Below, piece by piece: positions 13,301-25,327 of a stretch of 64,000 bases of DNA. Numbering within the stretch: position 1 is the first letter of the stretch; each line of letters opens with the position of its first letter. This DNA is from Trichoplax adhaerens (lineage: Eukaryota; Placozoa; Uniplacotomia; Trichoplacea; Trichoplacidae), in assembly GCF_000150275.1 (NCBI RefSeq), contig NW_002060943.1, forward strand, positions 7,122,299 to 7,186,298. Direction: 5' to 3'. A program made the translations under genes and the position numbers. The notes under the pieces were generated by a model. It did not search any database. It was given only the letters and a program-made list of their open reading frames with translations, and had not been told where the DNA came from.

Positions 13301-16300
13301 AGATACTGTGTTACGAAATAGAAATAGATTAGATATTACTGTACCGTAGTTGATAAAGATATTACTTGACTTACGTTCGCGAATGACATCAGGATGGCAA
13401 AACTACTTAAATGATTGCACTGGCAAATAATATGACTCGAATTCTGAAAAGTTGACCAGCATCCTCGCGTAATTAAGACATAATCGCTAAGAAGAAATTA
13501 AAAAATATATCAGCGAATCTTAAAAATGAGCTGTATATTAAATGTAGCTTATCATTTTATAAAGTTTAGGCACCATTTGCATATCATATTTTATTTTAGG
13601 ACTTTCTTTCCTGAAGCTACGACTACGGTTCAGAATAATATCGTCATCCATTACCGTAGAATATTTTGCAAAGCAGTAAAATATCGATCTATATATCTTT
13701 CTGGACGATAAAAATCGCAGCTGTAAATGTTTTTAGCGAATATAGCTACATTTTGTATTATGGGTTGTAAAGCAGTAAAAATATCTCGATAAGTACAGTG
13801 GTACTGTAAGGTGATATTGAGGATAACGGTAAGGATTAATTAATGTATAAATGCTATATAGATATTATACTAGACATTCAAAGCTAGGTAAGACTTAGCA
13901 CAATATGTAACTATACTTAACTTTTCAGCTATATATTTTAATTAATCAAGCAGAATTGAATATGTAAAATTTCTAATGACCCATTCTTGGGTGAATTATC
14001 AAGTATTATTTAAATTATTGCTAGCTTACTAAAACCCCCCAAATAGTATCTTTTGCTAAACATTTCACTATCTCATTAATCCTTTTATTTAATTAAGGCA
14101 CATATATTACTAAATTAAACATTGGTATTTATAGTATTAACAACATAATCAAAGCAAATATGGTTTAAATGCTAAAACTTACGATAATGAAGAACTTTCA
14201 TCCCAAAAAGTACAATTCCATTGTCTTTTTTTGCTATCATTTACTGCATCCTAGGATAATATTAGAAATATTACTTTTAATCAATTTGCTAGGGCAAAGG
14301 TTGAAATTTGCTAGAAATGCGCGTGTAATATAATAATCAAACTTCAACAAAATCAATATCGAACATTGATTTCAATTACAATCTGAAAAATAAGTTCAAT
14401 GGGTGGATCAAAGTGTGTATCGGTGGATAAGTTCGTTGATACCATCAATACGCTGGATGTTATATTAGGTTTTGCATTATTCCTAAGCAATAAGAAGAAC
14501 TTCATACATAAAATATTTCAACTAAAGTTGACAAGATATTAACGATATAAGTTAAATTTAATGTAGCGATAGCTTTTTTAAGTTGCTATGTAAACTAAGA
14601 TCTTTACCATAATTCATCAGTATTAAGAGACTTTTTAATAATGGAGCCCATACTACTATATCTTAATGCGACAATTTTTGTAGCTTTAACAAGACACATA
14701 AAAATTTAAAAATTGTAATAAGATTAGAATAAATTACTTTAATATTTAATTTCTAGTGCTAACCCAACTTTTAATGACTCATAACACGGAATTAATAAAA
14801 TTAAATTTTCTTACTTTTGTTTGATAAGGTGATCGGCAAATTTACTTGATCGTTACCAAATGACAATGAATCTTTGGTTTTAGTGTTTAGTTTTAATTGA
14901 CCCTCTTAGTAAGAGTTAATGTTGTAAAGTAGTAATTTCATAAATTGTGATTATCCAAAACGGTTTAATTGAACAAATAAAAGGAAATTGTGATCAATTA
15001 TGAGCAATTTAAATGCATAGGTTTCTTAGAAATGTCGTACTATACGTACTTACCAATGTTTTCCTTATTTATTGAAATCTGATCGATGCTTTGCAAAATA
15101 TTAAAAGAAAATTCTTCAATGACTTTATTCAGGTCTCTCAGGTGATCCTATAAACGAAATCAATTGATCATTTCATTCCTTCTTTACTATTTAAATATTA
15201 TTAAGAGAAAGTAATAGTTAATCTTAGCTGTAATTATATCAGATAGTATCTAAATTTTATTAGTATTTTTTGGTTAAGACGTAATAAGAATGGAGAGCAT
15301 TTATTTGAAATACTAAATTTCAACATTATGGTTTCAGTTGCAAATAGCTTGTCTTTGGATGAAACTATCAGCGTATTTATTTGTAGTGATGATTTATGTT
15401 TATTTTCAACGCAAGTGCAAAGACTATTGTGATAAAGTGATCTTCAAAACAATAAATCAAGAACTACAGTTTCTTGCAAATTTCACTTTATTACAGAAGT
15501 TAGGTTCGTCTAACTACCAAGGACTATCTGACTATCTGACAATCTACTTATTACAGCAAAATTCACGATTTATATACGATTAGTTACAGAATGCTTTTAT
15601 TGTAACAAATCTTATCTTGCCCATTAAGTTGCAAGATCAGATCTAAATTTACTATCGCGCAATCTATTCATAAATCGCGCGTCTATTTAAAGCATTACAA
15701 TACAATACTTACAGTACTAGCATACTTAGCGCAAATCTATTTATATCTCAGATCTTTATATAAACATCTTAATAGATTCGCTACAATACGTACTGTAAAC
15801 GTCTTCTACAAATAGACTCTTACACAATCTTACACTCTAGCTTACAAGTTAAGTTATTCTCGTACAGTCTTATAATAGTAATCTAAGCTATATTTGGGGC
15901 TGCACTACAACTATTTATGTTTATTTATATAGTTAATGTGATTTCAAGCATATCTACCGATAGAATCATCTCAAGATCAATTGGGTGATTATATCAACCA
16001 TTAAGTTACTAATTTGCTACTTACGCTAGATAATTGCGACCATGCCTGTAGATTGCTAGTATTAACAATATTACTTCCCGACTGAAAGTAATTCTAAGGA
16101 AATATTAAATAATCGATCAATGAATGAATCCATCTGTTAATCTCAATCATTATAGAAACAGAATTAATGATAGGGATTAAGATACACTGTTAAAGTCTAG
16201 TTTATCATACTCGTATTTTCTATATACAATATTTTATGTCCAGTAATTTCAATTGATAATATAATCAATCAGCTAAGTAAATACACTCTAATTCGATATT

Positions 16301-19300
16301 GCCAACTCTAAATAGCAGATTTCATTTTAAGATGATTCGCAAAGCTCGTACTTTTTGTTGAACTAATAGCAGATAGAGTAAATACTAATTATATTCGTAA
16401 GTACAAGCTAATAAATCGGTTAAAAATCAGCGAGTACAGGAATTGAACCTCAGTAATCATAAATGCCCGTTGCTTATTCATTGAATCTTTAACATGATTA
16501 ACCAATGAAGACATGATCTGATTTGTTGTCGTTATGTCACCAGGAAGGATCGTATCTGAAGTATTTGTGACACCAGCCAGTGAAATAGTTATCTCTTCAG
16601 TGGATCGAGAATCATAAGTAAATTTTTCCGCCTGAAATGAAATAAAAACTATTAATTCAATGTAATCTTCTAGGTTTTAATCTATTTGACCCGGTAGTTT
16701 ATTTCTTAATTAGAGCTAGTACGAGTTACTAGAAGCATCATCAAAACTAAATGGACGGATTAAACTAGCCTGGTTCTAGTATGATAGGTATTAAACCATA
16801 GCATTGTGTAAGAATCTTTATAGCTAACATTAAAATATAGTAACAATAGTCGTATATATTATATTAACACGTTAATATTTAGATATTTGAATGGCTATAT
16901 TGAATGCTAGAACTATTTAAAATTAATTATAATACTCATTATTTTAATAAAAATAAATTAAATTTAAATATTGCTAACACTTCAAATAAGTATACGCATA
17001 ATACAGCTTAACGCTATTTTATCAGTTAAGAATTTAAAACTTTATCTCATACCAGAAGTGTTGCAAGTATCTAGCGTATATTTTATATACTATATACATA
17101 TGGCTATGATGTCCATTTTGTTATATGCTAAAATATATGTGCTTATCATCAACATTTATATGAGAAGACCTTACCAATACTTTAAGATCTAGAAATGCAG
17201 GATTAGTACAATTTAACAGATTCGGTGATTGCCATATCCCATTTTCATCACAAAAACGATAGATTCTCCCTAAAATGACAAAAATATGTATAATTCAGTT
17301 CCGTTAATGATGATGCCATTTTTGAAATGATCACTACATTAAGTTTTACGCATAGATGATACATATTATATTATATCATAGTACATTAAGAATTGTAATG
17401 TTTGCATTTATATTATTAGAATTTAAAGAAACAAATGTAATAATTCGAAAGAATCGCTATCAAATAATTAAGTCGTTCAAAATCTGGACTTACCAATAGT
17501 ATCATTAACGCATTGGGTAATAGCTACATTATTACTGGCAGTTAAAGGCCATTCGATTCCAGAATTAACTTCTGATTGACACTTTGGGAAACTCTTATCT
17601 GTATAGGTAATTTTATATTGAAATAAAGCTGACGATCAATCTTTAAATTCGACCGTCTATTCGAAATGCTAATTCAAGAAAGAGTTAGCAAATATTTTTA
17701 AGATATGATTACATAAATGATTTAAATGCATGAATTAAATATGCATAAATATTTACCTATAATAATAATTTGTCCCTGAGCTTCTTTAGAATCAACTTGA
17801 TTTCTTCCGCTGCAGATGATATTAATTTGATTTGTTTGCAGCTGTCTTGTACTCTTAAATCGCGAAATATTCTTTATTGTCATAGCTGATCTCAAGTTTA
17901 AGTCATCATTTTCAATGAAAATATTTTGATCTACAATGCATATAATCAAGTCCATGAAGTATGTTAATTAGATGATTCAGTACTGTAAAGACCATATCAG
18001 GTAAACAATGAAGCTTCCAGAAAACTGACTATTTAATACATCAAGATTAAGAAATTATGATTTACCGTCTTTAAATGGAATTCTTGTGTTATTGTCAGGC
18101 AAGTATTGATACCATGTAAAATAAATCGGTGTACCAATTCTAATATTCAGTGAGTTACGATCTGATAATCCATATAAAGCTTGACAGGTAAGATTAATGT
18201 AAATGTCGGTATTGAATGTAGTAACTGGCTGTAGTAGTAAATCAGGCATAAATAACGGAATGACTTTTAATACTGGCGACATAGCACTGACACTCAGTGA
18301 CAGCATATCTGAGACGGCGGAGCACCGATAGTATCCCTCATATGAAATTGTCGCTCGATTAATAGTTAGGTAGGAAGTACTATCTTTTGAATTCGTCACT
18401 ATTTGACAATCAGGACATGTTTCTGTTCCAAGTTCAATATTAAATGACCATTGGAAGGTAACATTTAACGGTATAGTTGAATTCAAAAAGCACTTAATGT
18501 TAACTTTGTCATTTTCGAGTGCAGAGCATTTACTGACCAAAATACCATTGGTTGGTGGGAATTCACATTGTAGAAAGGATGCAGGGGTAGGAATAAAAGA
18601 GACTTGAGGCTGTGAAGCTAGAATTATTCAATAGCATTTAAGGATTTGACGTATGCTATCAGAAAATATGAATTCCTAGTTAAAGGACTTAGTATCTGTC
18701 GCATTATTTGTATACGTTATTAGCTTACCAAAAACATGAATAGTAATATTACGACTTTGGCATCCAACAATATTACAGGCTTGACATTCATACGTACCAT
18801 GATCGTCGTAGTTAATGTTCAGTACTGTATATTTACTAGTTCGCGCTAAAATGACTTTCTTATCCGACCGCCAAGACCAAATCGTATAATTAATATTAGA
18901 TGGATTACTATTGGCGGTACAATCTATTAAATAACTTTGTCCGGCATTAATCTCAAAGATAAGGCTAGTGGGTGGTGGATGAACAAATATTGGACGATCT
19001 AACGAGGAAAATTTGCATATTAGTATCCATAAACATAACAACAAATATTAATTGCTGTTATTAATACTCATATCGAATTATTAATGAAACACAAGAGTGT
19101 ACGAACTATTGTGATTTAGCTTATACTCACAAACAACATCGAGATATATATTCTTGCGAATGCTACCGACGTTATTTTCAGCAAAGCATGTGAATGAATT
19201 ATTTTGGTCAAATAATTTAACGGTATGCACTACAGCTGCTTCTTGTAACTGGTCACTAATGATTAGCAAGTTACGATAGTAAATAGATATTGCAGGCGGT

Positions 19301-20743
19301 GGATTACCATACGCACTACAATAAATAGTAACATTATGATCCACTAGTTGAGTTATTATATTTTTTGATTCGTTAAATTTAGGAGGAATAGCTAAAGGAA
19401 AGGGATAAAGTAACACATTATTTGAGCCTTTAGAGTTTTTCAATTTCTGTATTGAAGTACTCGAAATCAACATACAAAATCGATGGAATTTTGATTGAAC
19501 TTACGACAGCCAATAGAAAACTTGCTAAAATTAACTATTGCAACTTGTTTTCCATGGATTTTGTTCGAACAATATAACAGATCAATTGGCTTGATAAAAC
19601 GATTCCATGTACTAGTCCAATTGAGTTGGCAATCACACACAACTGGGTTACTTTTTAGTCCTCTATGTACAATTAGTACAATACTGTTATTTATTATGAC
19701 CAAACACTATAATTAGATTACAACATGACGCATTAGAAGTATAAAGTTTTACTTTACTGAATGTGATTGATTTAATTCTATTTGTGCATTTAACCATATT
19801 TTTAATATCATATGAGACATATTTTCTACAAATAGATAATATCTAGCGTGCTATAAGAATTTAAACTAAATTAAATGGTCTAGTAGTCTTACAATCGTGT
19901 CAACTTTGGCAAATCGAATACTGCTTGCGGAAAATTAACCAGTTTATTATAAGAAAGATCCCTTAAATAGTTTAATGAATGGTTGAATTTTAGAAATGCA
20001 ATCTTGAGAAAGTATTTCAGTAAATTTTTCGAAATGCTTTAGTAATAGTTATCGCTCTTACAAGTCCTCAAGTTTCGTAAAATTATCAAATTGCCCATTT
20101 TCTAACCTAGCAATCTCATTATATTGTAATTGCCTATGAGAAAGAGATAAATAAATCACCGAATCTTCTTCTAGCTAGGTATAACCTAGATTTTCTACAT
20201 GACACAATTTTATTTATATTACATTCCGCTAAAATATACATAATAGATCATATTTGATTAGATTAAGTCAGATAATTAATTTTTAATCCGCATTATATGC
20301 TTTTTATCGTTTTTTATCTATCTGGTAGTACTATTAAGTTAATTTTACGACGTATTAGTTGTTAAAATAGAAGAGCACACAAAATCTGCAATATCGTAAC
20401 GGATAAGTGTAGGAATTCAAGAATCAGAAATATCTATTTAGAATGTAAATCTTTCAGTTGATTATACTACGATTTTGTGAGTAGTAGCTAGTATCTTTAT
20501 GTATCATACTTCAGTTACATTTCATAATATTAAAGTAACTTACAAGACTGCAATATCAACAGGAAGATTATCAGGAAACTTCTTTAAGCCGTGTGATCCG
20601 CAATATGCACTCTTTTTCATATAACTATAATAGATATAACATGGAGATTGACCAAGACAAAGTACTATCAAAGGCGTGATTAGTAAAGCCAATTTAATGA
20701 ATAGCGATGACCGTGCTTGGACATTACTATATTGATGAAGCAT
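10356..20743 (-). CDS. Adhesion GPCR with LRRs, multiple Ig-like domains, HRM, GAIN/GPS and seven transmembrane helices
   Basis: Complete receptor, ADGRA-like in layout. In transcript order: hydrophobic leader and LRR cap (20743-20544), LRRs (near 20128-20058 and 19964-19892), LRR C-terminal cap (19667-19503, NPVVCDCQLNW), Ig-like units (19415-19125, 18990-18728, a double unit 18595-18064, and 17955-17757), HRM (17606-17499 and 17273-17190, RFCDENGIWQ), GAIN exons (16633-16440, 16101-16036, 15148-15058, 14870-14815) and GPS in two exons (14253-14188, WNCTFWDE; about 13470-13377, CQCNHLSSFAILM). Helices: TM1 13149-13050, TM2 near 12885-12760, TM3 near 12645-12535 (EGIMLYLLL), TM4 near 12425-12325, TM5 12125-12058 after a CWL motif, TM6 11490-11358 (LLGISWLFGPL), TM7 10711-10672 (GLFIFLFHIVLDSQ). 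Tail exons end in SIASQL and stop at 10356-10358. The GPS has the canonical HL-S cleavage triplet. Start chosen at MLHQYSNVQ; an upstream in-frame Met at 20789-20791 is an alternative. Known ADGRA receptors carry one Ig domain, so the extra Ig units are unusual. Confidence 0.85.
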
Positions 20744-21767
20744 CTTTTTCACTGTAATCCTCTCTTGCTGCAAATAAATTAAAATGAGCAACTTATCTGT
20801 CCGTACCTCAGCTTGACGATGTAAAACTAAATGATATGATCAAGTAGATATTGTTGATGTAATCGTGAAGAGTACTAATGTGATCTCTAAAGGTAGCCCA
20901 TTCAACAAATACAATCTTTTTATTACGTCATTAAAACAATGATTGCTTTTAATTAATCCAGATGGTATCAGTGTAGGAAACATATTTTCATAGATAAAAT
21001 GGTATGGTATCAACCTGGATTAATTAGTAAAACTTTGGGTTAGATCAGATTAAGTTAGATAAATTGTTAGACTTACAGTAAATTGCAGGCAGACAATAGG
21101 TCCTATTATATCATCCATCAGTTACGTCAAATAAGTATTTGAATGTTGTTTTCAGCTTTATTGTATTGATGATTTACCTGGTCTATCTGAAATACACGCA
21201 TAGCTGATTCTACAGCGTTGTTCTACATCACTATTCTAAATCGACTCTACATCATAACTGATTTTATGTACTGTGGCAACCACTATTTCTGATCAGGATT
21301 ACTGCAAGCATAGTAATATTGTACAAATTATTACATTAGATTGTAAACTCGGTAATGGAAATTATTTTAATATTATAATTTGATACTTTCTGGACTGAGA
21401 TTATTTTACTGCACAGTATTTAAATAACTATCAAATTCTTAGTTTGTTTTTTCATGTAGCACTCAATATTTTCATAGCTACATTTGCATATATTAATTAA
21501 CTAATAGCTGATCATTGCTGGAACTGAACATAGCAGATAGTAATATTCTATAACAGTCGTAATGATTTCTATATCTAGTAGACCGTAGTTGCTACGCGTG
21601 CTATACAGGTCTATTCCAAATTTTAAGGAATAAATTGATTAAAGATGAGTATTGCTGGTACTTGAAAATATAACAGAGTTGAGCGTAGATTATTACGGTG
21701 CAAAGTAGTTGATAACTAATAAAAATTCCAGTTTAAAATTGATTGTTAAACTAGCTATATCCGGATA

Positions 21768-21857
21768 GCATTCTATACGAAAGATCTACACGGTCATTCA
21801 GTAACAACCTTTAATAGTAATATTGTTGTGTGGAATGATCGTGCCATTATAGAATGC
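21768..21857. repeat. Imperfect hairpin element of about 90 bp
   Basis: Terminal arms GCATTCTATA (21768-21777) and TATAGAATGC (21848-21857) are perfect inverted repeats. An inner pair, CACGGTCATTC and GAATGATCGTG, pairs over 11 positions with one G-U. A short ACAAC/GTTGT pair sits nearer the loop. The fold would be a long stem with one internal loop. It could be a non-autonomous MITE-like element or a transcribed hairpin; no target-site duplication is obvious. Confidence 0.55.
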
Positions 21858-22565
21858 GGCGTCCTCATGCCGTAGTCCATGCTTACAAAGCTAAATATCC
21901 CGAAATGATACTGTTATGCATTTGGCAGTTAATGTAGTGTACTATCAATATTGCACAGTATAATAGTAGTATTATGTTAATTACGCCATGCTTTGGTCTA
22001 CTTAGATGCAGCCACTTTTTAACTTGACCTATCTTCCTAGTTTAGCCGTTGTGTAAAGAAGATTTAATACTGTACTGTCAAAGCTAAACGACAAGACTGG
22101 TTATATAAGTCTAATGGAAATCTACCGATCCAAATTTACTTTCTCATTGAGTAACCGCAAGCTCTTAAGAGGTACTATCAGAGCTGGCCGTAGTTTTAAT
22201 TTCTTTCGTTCTATGCGCGATAAAATCAAAAACAAAACATTAAGACGGAAGAGATAGCAGATCAAAAAACCCATATGTTTTCGAAGGCCTCCGCTATGTT
22301 GAAAAAAAAAAATTACAAATAAACATTACTGAATGCTACTAATAAAAGTTATTAAAACTCTTAAACCTTGTATTCAAGGAATACTAAACTTTTAAACCAG
22401 AAATAGCCGCTTATAGGGGTACATGTAGGGGATTCATTAATCCAATTGCAACGCAAATGATTGTTATATCACAACATTACTATTACAGTCTAAATCGGTC
22501 TGACTAGAATAATCCCTAAAAGGCGAATACTGTATATAAGAGTACATGTTTAAAATTCATTCCCC

Positions 22566-22587
22566 AATATATATATATATATATATA
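22566..22587. repeat. TA dinucleotide microsatellite
   Basis: About eleven uninterrupted AT/TA units. Confidence 0.9.
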
Positions 22588-23570
22588 CTGTACATTCCTA
22601 CAAATACTTTTTTGTTGGACAGGCTAAAGGTATTTTCTATTGTATTCATTCATTTTACGATGTACTAGGTAGTGTCTGAATTGATTAGAATACAGTCTGA
22701 TAAGCAATAGAAGGTATAATGTCAAAGGCTATACTATTCAGAATTTCAAAAACTCTTTCCGACTTTATGATGCCAACGTGCCACAGGCTTGATGCCTGGG
22801 CTAGTGTCGCCATGTAATTTATATAGCACAGTACAAAGGGTAAAGGCGTCGCGGTCATGGATCATTCACATGCTAACCTCAAATTTAATTTACAATATTC
22901 GTACAGGATCGATTTTAGATTTTACGATATTGCATGCAGCACTCAGAGCTACTCGAGAGACCCCACAGAGAATGAAATACTGAATGATGTGTTAATTTGC
23001 TTACAGTTCACGGGGCACTTTCAAAGTATTAATAGAGTACAGTACAGCATGTTGAAAAGGGATACTCTTCAATAGCGTAGACTACATCCACTGTGGATTA
23101 ACTTGCGTTACAGCATTGTACAAGAACTTTACATGGATGTTGTTGTTCTTCTTATTCTTATTATTGCTACTATCATAATACATGCAGAAATACAGTATAT
23201 TCTTTTTTGAATTCTTTTGGAGTCGACATATTATTATTATTATTGTTAATTGAGTCACGGACAGATAAACTCCTACTGTGCTGCATTTTCCTTTAATAAA
23301 GTACGTGGTATCCAGTTTAATTTCCTCAAACTGTATACATTTATTTTTCATCCCTAGGCAGATCGTCAGCATGTTAATCCATGGACGGTACTGGATCTTG
23401 CTTGGCTTTGAAAGAAAGAAAAGTAGTTTATTATGGTATTGGTATCAGGTCCAAAGGACTACAATAGTGTCCCACCAGCAGGCGAACCTCTATTGATTAT
23501 TTGTGGTTTGATCATGATGTGCTGTATTGACTATCAATGTACTGGACGTGTCTATCACTATCGGCCCACT

Positions 23571-24125
23571 ATTGACAACACTTCGATATACACTATGTAA
23601 CAAGAAAAGCAAGATTGTAAATTTAGATAGCACGGAGGAAGAAGATGTCTACCAGAAAATAGTTATGTTGTCAGTATTGACAACACTTCGATATACACTA
23701 TGTAACAAGAAAAGCAAGATTGCAAATTTAGATAGCACGGAGGAAGAAGATGTCTACCAGAAAATAGTAGTGTTAGTGTTGTCAGAATTGACAACACTTC
23801 GATATACACTATGTAACAAGAAAAGCAAGATTGCAAATTTAGATAGCACGGAGGAAGAAGATGTCTACCAGAAAATAGTAGTGTTAGTGTTGTCAGAATT
23901 GACAACACTTCGATATACACTATGTAACAAGAAAAGCAAGATTGCAAATTTAGATAGTATGGAGGCAGAAGATGTCTACCAGAAAATAGTAGTTTTTGTC
24001 AGAATTGACAACACTTCGATATACACTATGAAACAAGAAAAGCAAGATTGCAAATTTAGATAGCATGGAGGCAGAAGATGTCTACCAGAAAATAGTTATG
24101 TTGTCAGTTGTCAGTGTTGTGCAGT
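23571..24125. repeat. Minisatellite, five units of 105-111 bp
   Basis: Units begin with ATTGACAACACTTCGATATA at 23571, 23676, 23787, 23898 and 24004, giving periods of 105, 111, 111 and 106 bp. Copies are nearly identical, so the array is young or homogenised. The first three periods are multiples of three, and the plus strand stays open from 23527 to 24063 with a repeated 35-37 residue unit (LTTLRYTLCNKKSKI). The minus strand is also open over 23663-23947. There is no splice or family support for translation. An open frame is expected when a stop-free unit with a period divisible by three is repeated. Confidence 0.9.
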
Positions 24126-24242
24126 CAACAGAGAATTTCGGTAAGGGGGAACGAGTTTTATCTTAGTAGTTTGTGCTAGCGTGTGAAACGCTCGCTCAAT
24201 GCTTCATCTGCATGCAGCAGTAGAGAATAGAGAAGTGGCTGT

Positions 24243-25012
24243 GCAGCATTGCGTACAGTACTGTACAGTATATTCTGTACTGTACACTGTGACTGGATCA
24301 CAGTATTAGTAGTGTACTGTACGCATTGTACTGTACGCATTGTACTGTACGCATTGTACTGTACGCATTGTACTGTCCAGTACAGTACTGTACAGTAGTA
24401 CTGTACTGTACATTTTCATCATCTGCCAACTACAGCACTGTACAGTACAGTACTGTACACTGTACAGTAGTTGTTGGCAGACGACCCTACAGTACTCAGT
24501 ACTGTAGGGTGCAGGTGTCGTGATGATGAAAAACAAAACAATTCTTCTTCTACGGTACCGTACGGATACCATTACAATCGGTACACACATACATACTGTA
24601 CTGTACAGTGTACACATGTACTGTACTCGGAAAACCATAGACTGTAGCTGTACAAGTTGTATGAGTGCAGTATGCAATACGATGCATGCGAGTAAAGTAA
24701 AAAGTATAGAAAAATATCTGTATAAAGGCCCACTTTCAGTCTGATTGCCAGTGAAGCGCTATGAACTTGACGACTTTGAGTACAGTCCTGCACCTGTAAT
24801 TTGTAGTTGGCCTACAGTACACTCTACAGTATATTGTATTCAGCGTTTTGAAGTTTTTCCACACGACCGTACAGTGTACAGTACCGTACTGTACTAGGCT
24901 GTACTGTACACTGTACAGTATTCCTTGACAGTACAGTACAATACTGTACAGTACAAGCATGTCACACGTCACAGCCATGGATTGTGTACGTACAGTACAG
25001 TACAGCAGCTAG
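24243..25012. repeat. Region packed with TACTGTACAGTA-type palindromes and nested inverted repeats
   Basis: About 770 bp dominated by overlapping GTACTGTACAGTAC words, which are their own reverse complement. It includes a 14-bp tandem repeat (GTACTGTACGCATT, four units, about 24313-24370). It also has a perfect 13-bp inverted repeat ACCCTACAGTACT / AGTACTGTAGGGT with a one-base centre (24484-24510). CTGCCAACTAC... paired with ...GTAGTTGTTGGCAG (24423-24480) lies inside flanking TTTCATCATC (24414-24423) and GATGATGAAA (24522-24531). Open frames in this region are by-products of the repeat and are not called. Confidence 0.9.
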
Positions 25013-25327
25013 TTTTGCCACCAAGATGGTACGTAAACATGACAGTCAGTTGTATCCATTTGATAGGAAGAAGATCTCGCCACGGAAGTGGAAGGAGAAT
25101 CGCGCGCTTGCATTTTAACTTGCTCTTGTTTTCCATCGGTAGATTTCAAGTAGTGGTCGAGCGGTCGTCGTCGCTTGACTGACTAGTGTGCTACGGTGTT
25201 GATAGTAGTGTGTAGAAACCAGTCGGTTAGGCAGCACTCTTTAATCTACTCATCCTGTAGACTCAAAACGGCAAACGTTGTGGGCAATTTTGACACCAAT
25301 TTTTTAGTTGATGTCGGTAATCAAGGA

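Larger units (their letters stand above)
20744..23570. other. Intergenic stretch, mostly featureless
   Basis: AT-rich DNA between the receptor gene and the minisatellite. It contains one hairpin-forming element (21768-21857) and a TA microsatellite, listed separately. Short open frames around 22789-23496 lack splice-site support and recognisable domains, and I do not call them. Confidence 0.5.

Noticed and set aside
16435-16455. tRNA B-box-like GGTTCAATTCCTG on the minus strand
   Set aside because: It lies in a GAIN-domain exon, and no cloverleaf or acceptor stem pairs around it.
23663-23947. Long open frame on the minus strand of the minisatellite
   Set aside because: It is the antisense of a repeated stop-free unit; no splice sites, start context or domain support.
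24306-24978. Several open frames rich in Tyr, Thr, Val, Cys and Ser in the palindrome field
   Set aside because: They are translations of TAC/TGT/ACA/GTA words in a simple-sequence region and have no independent support.
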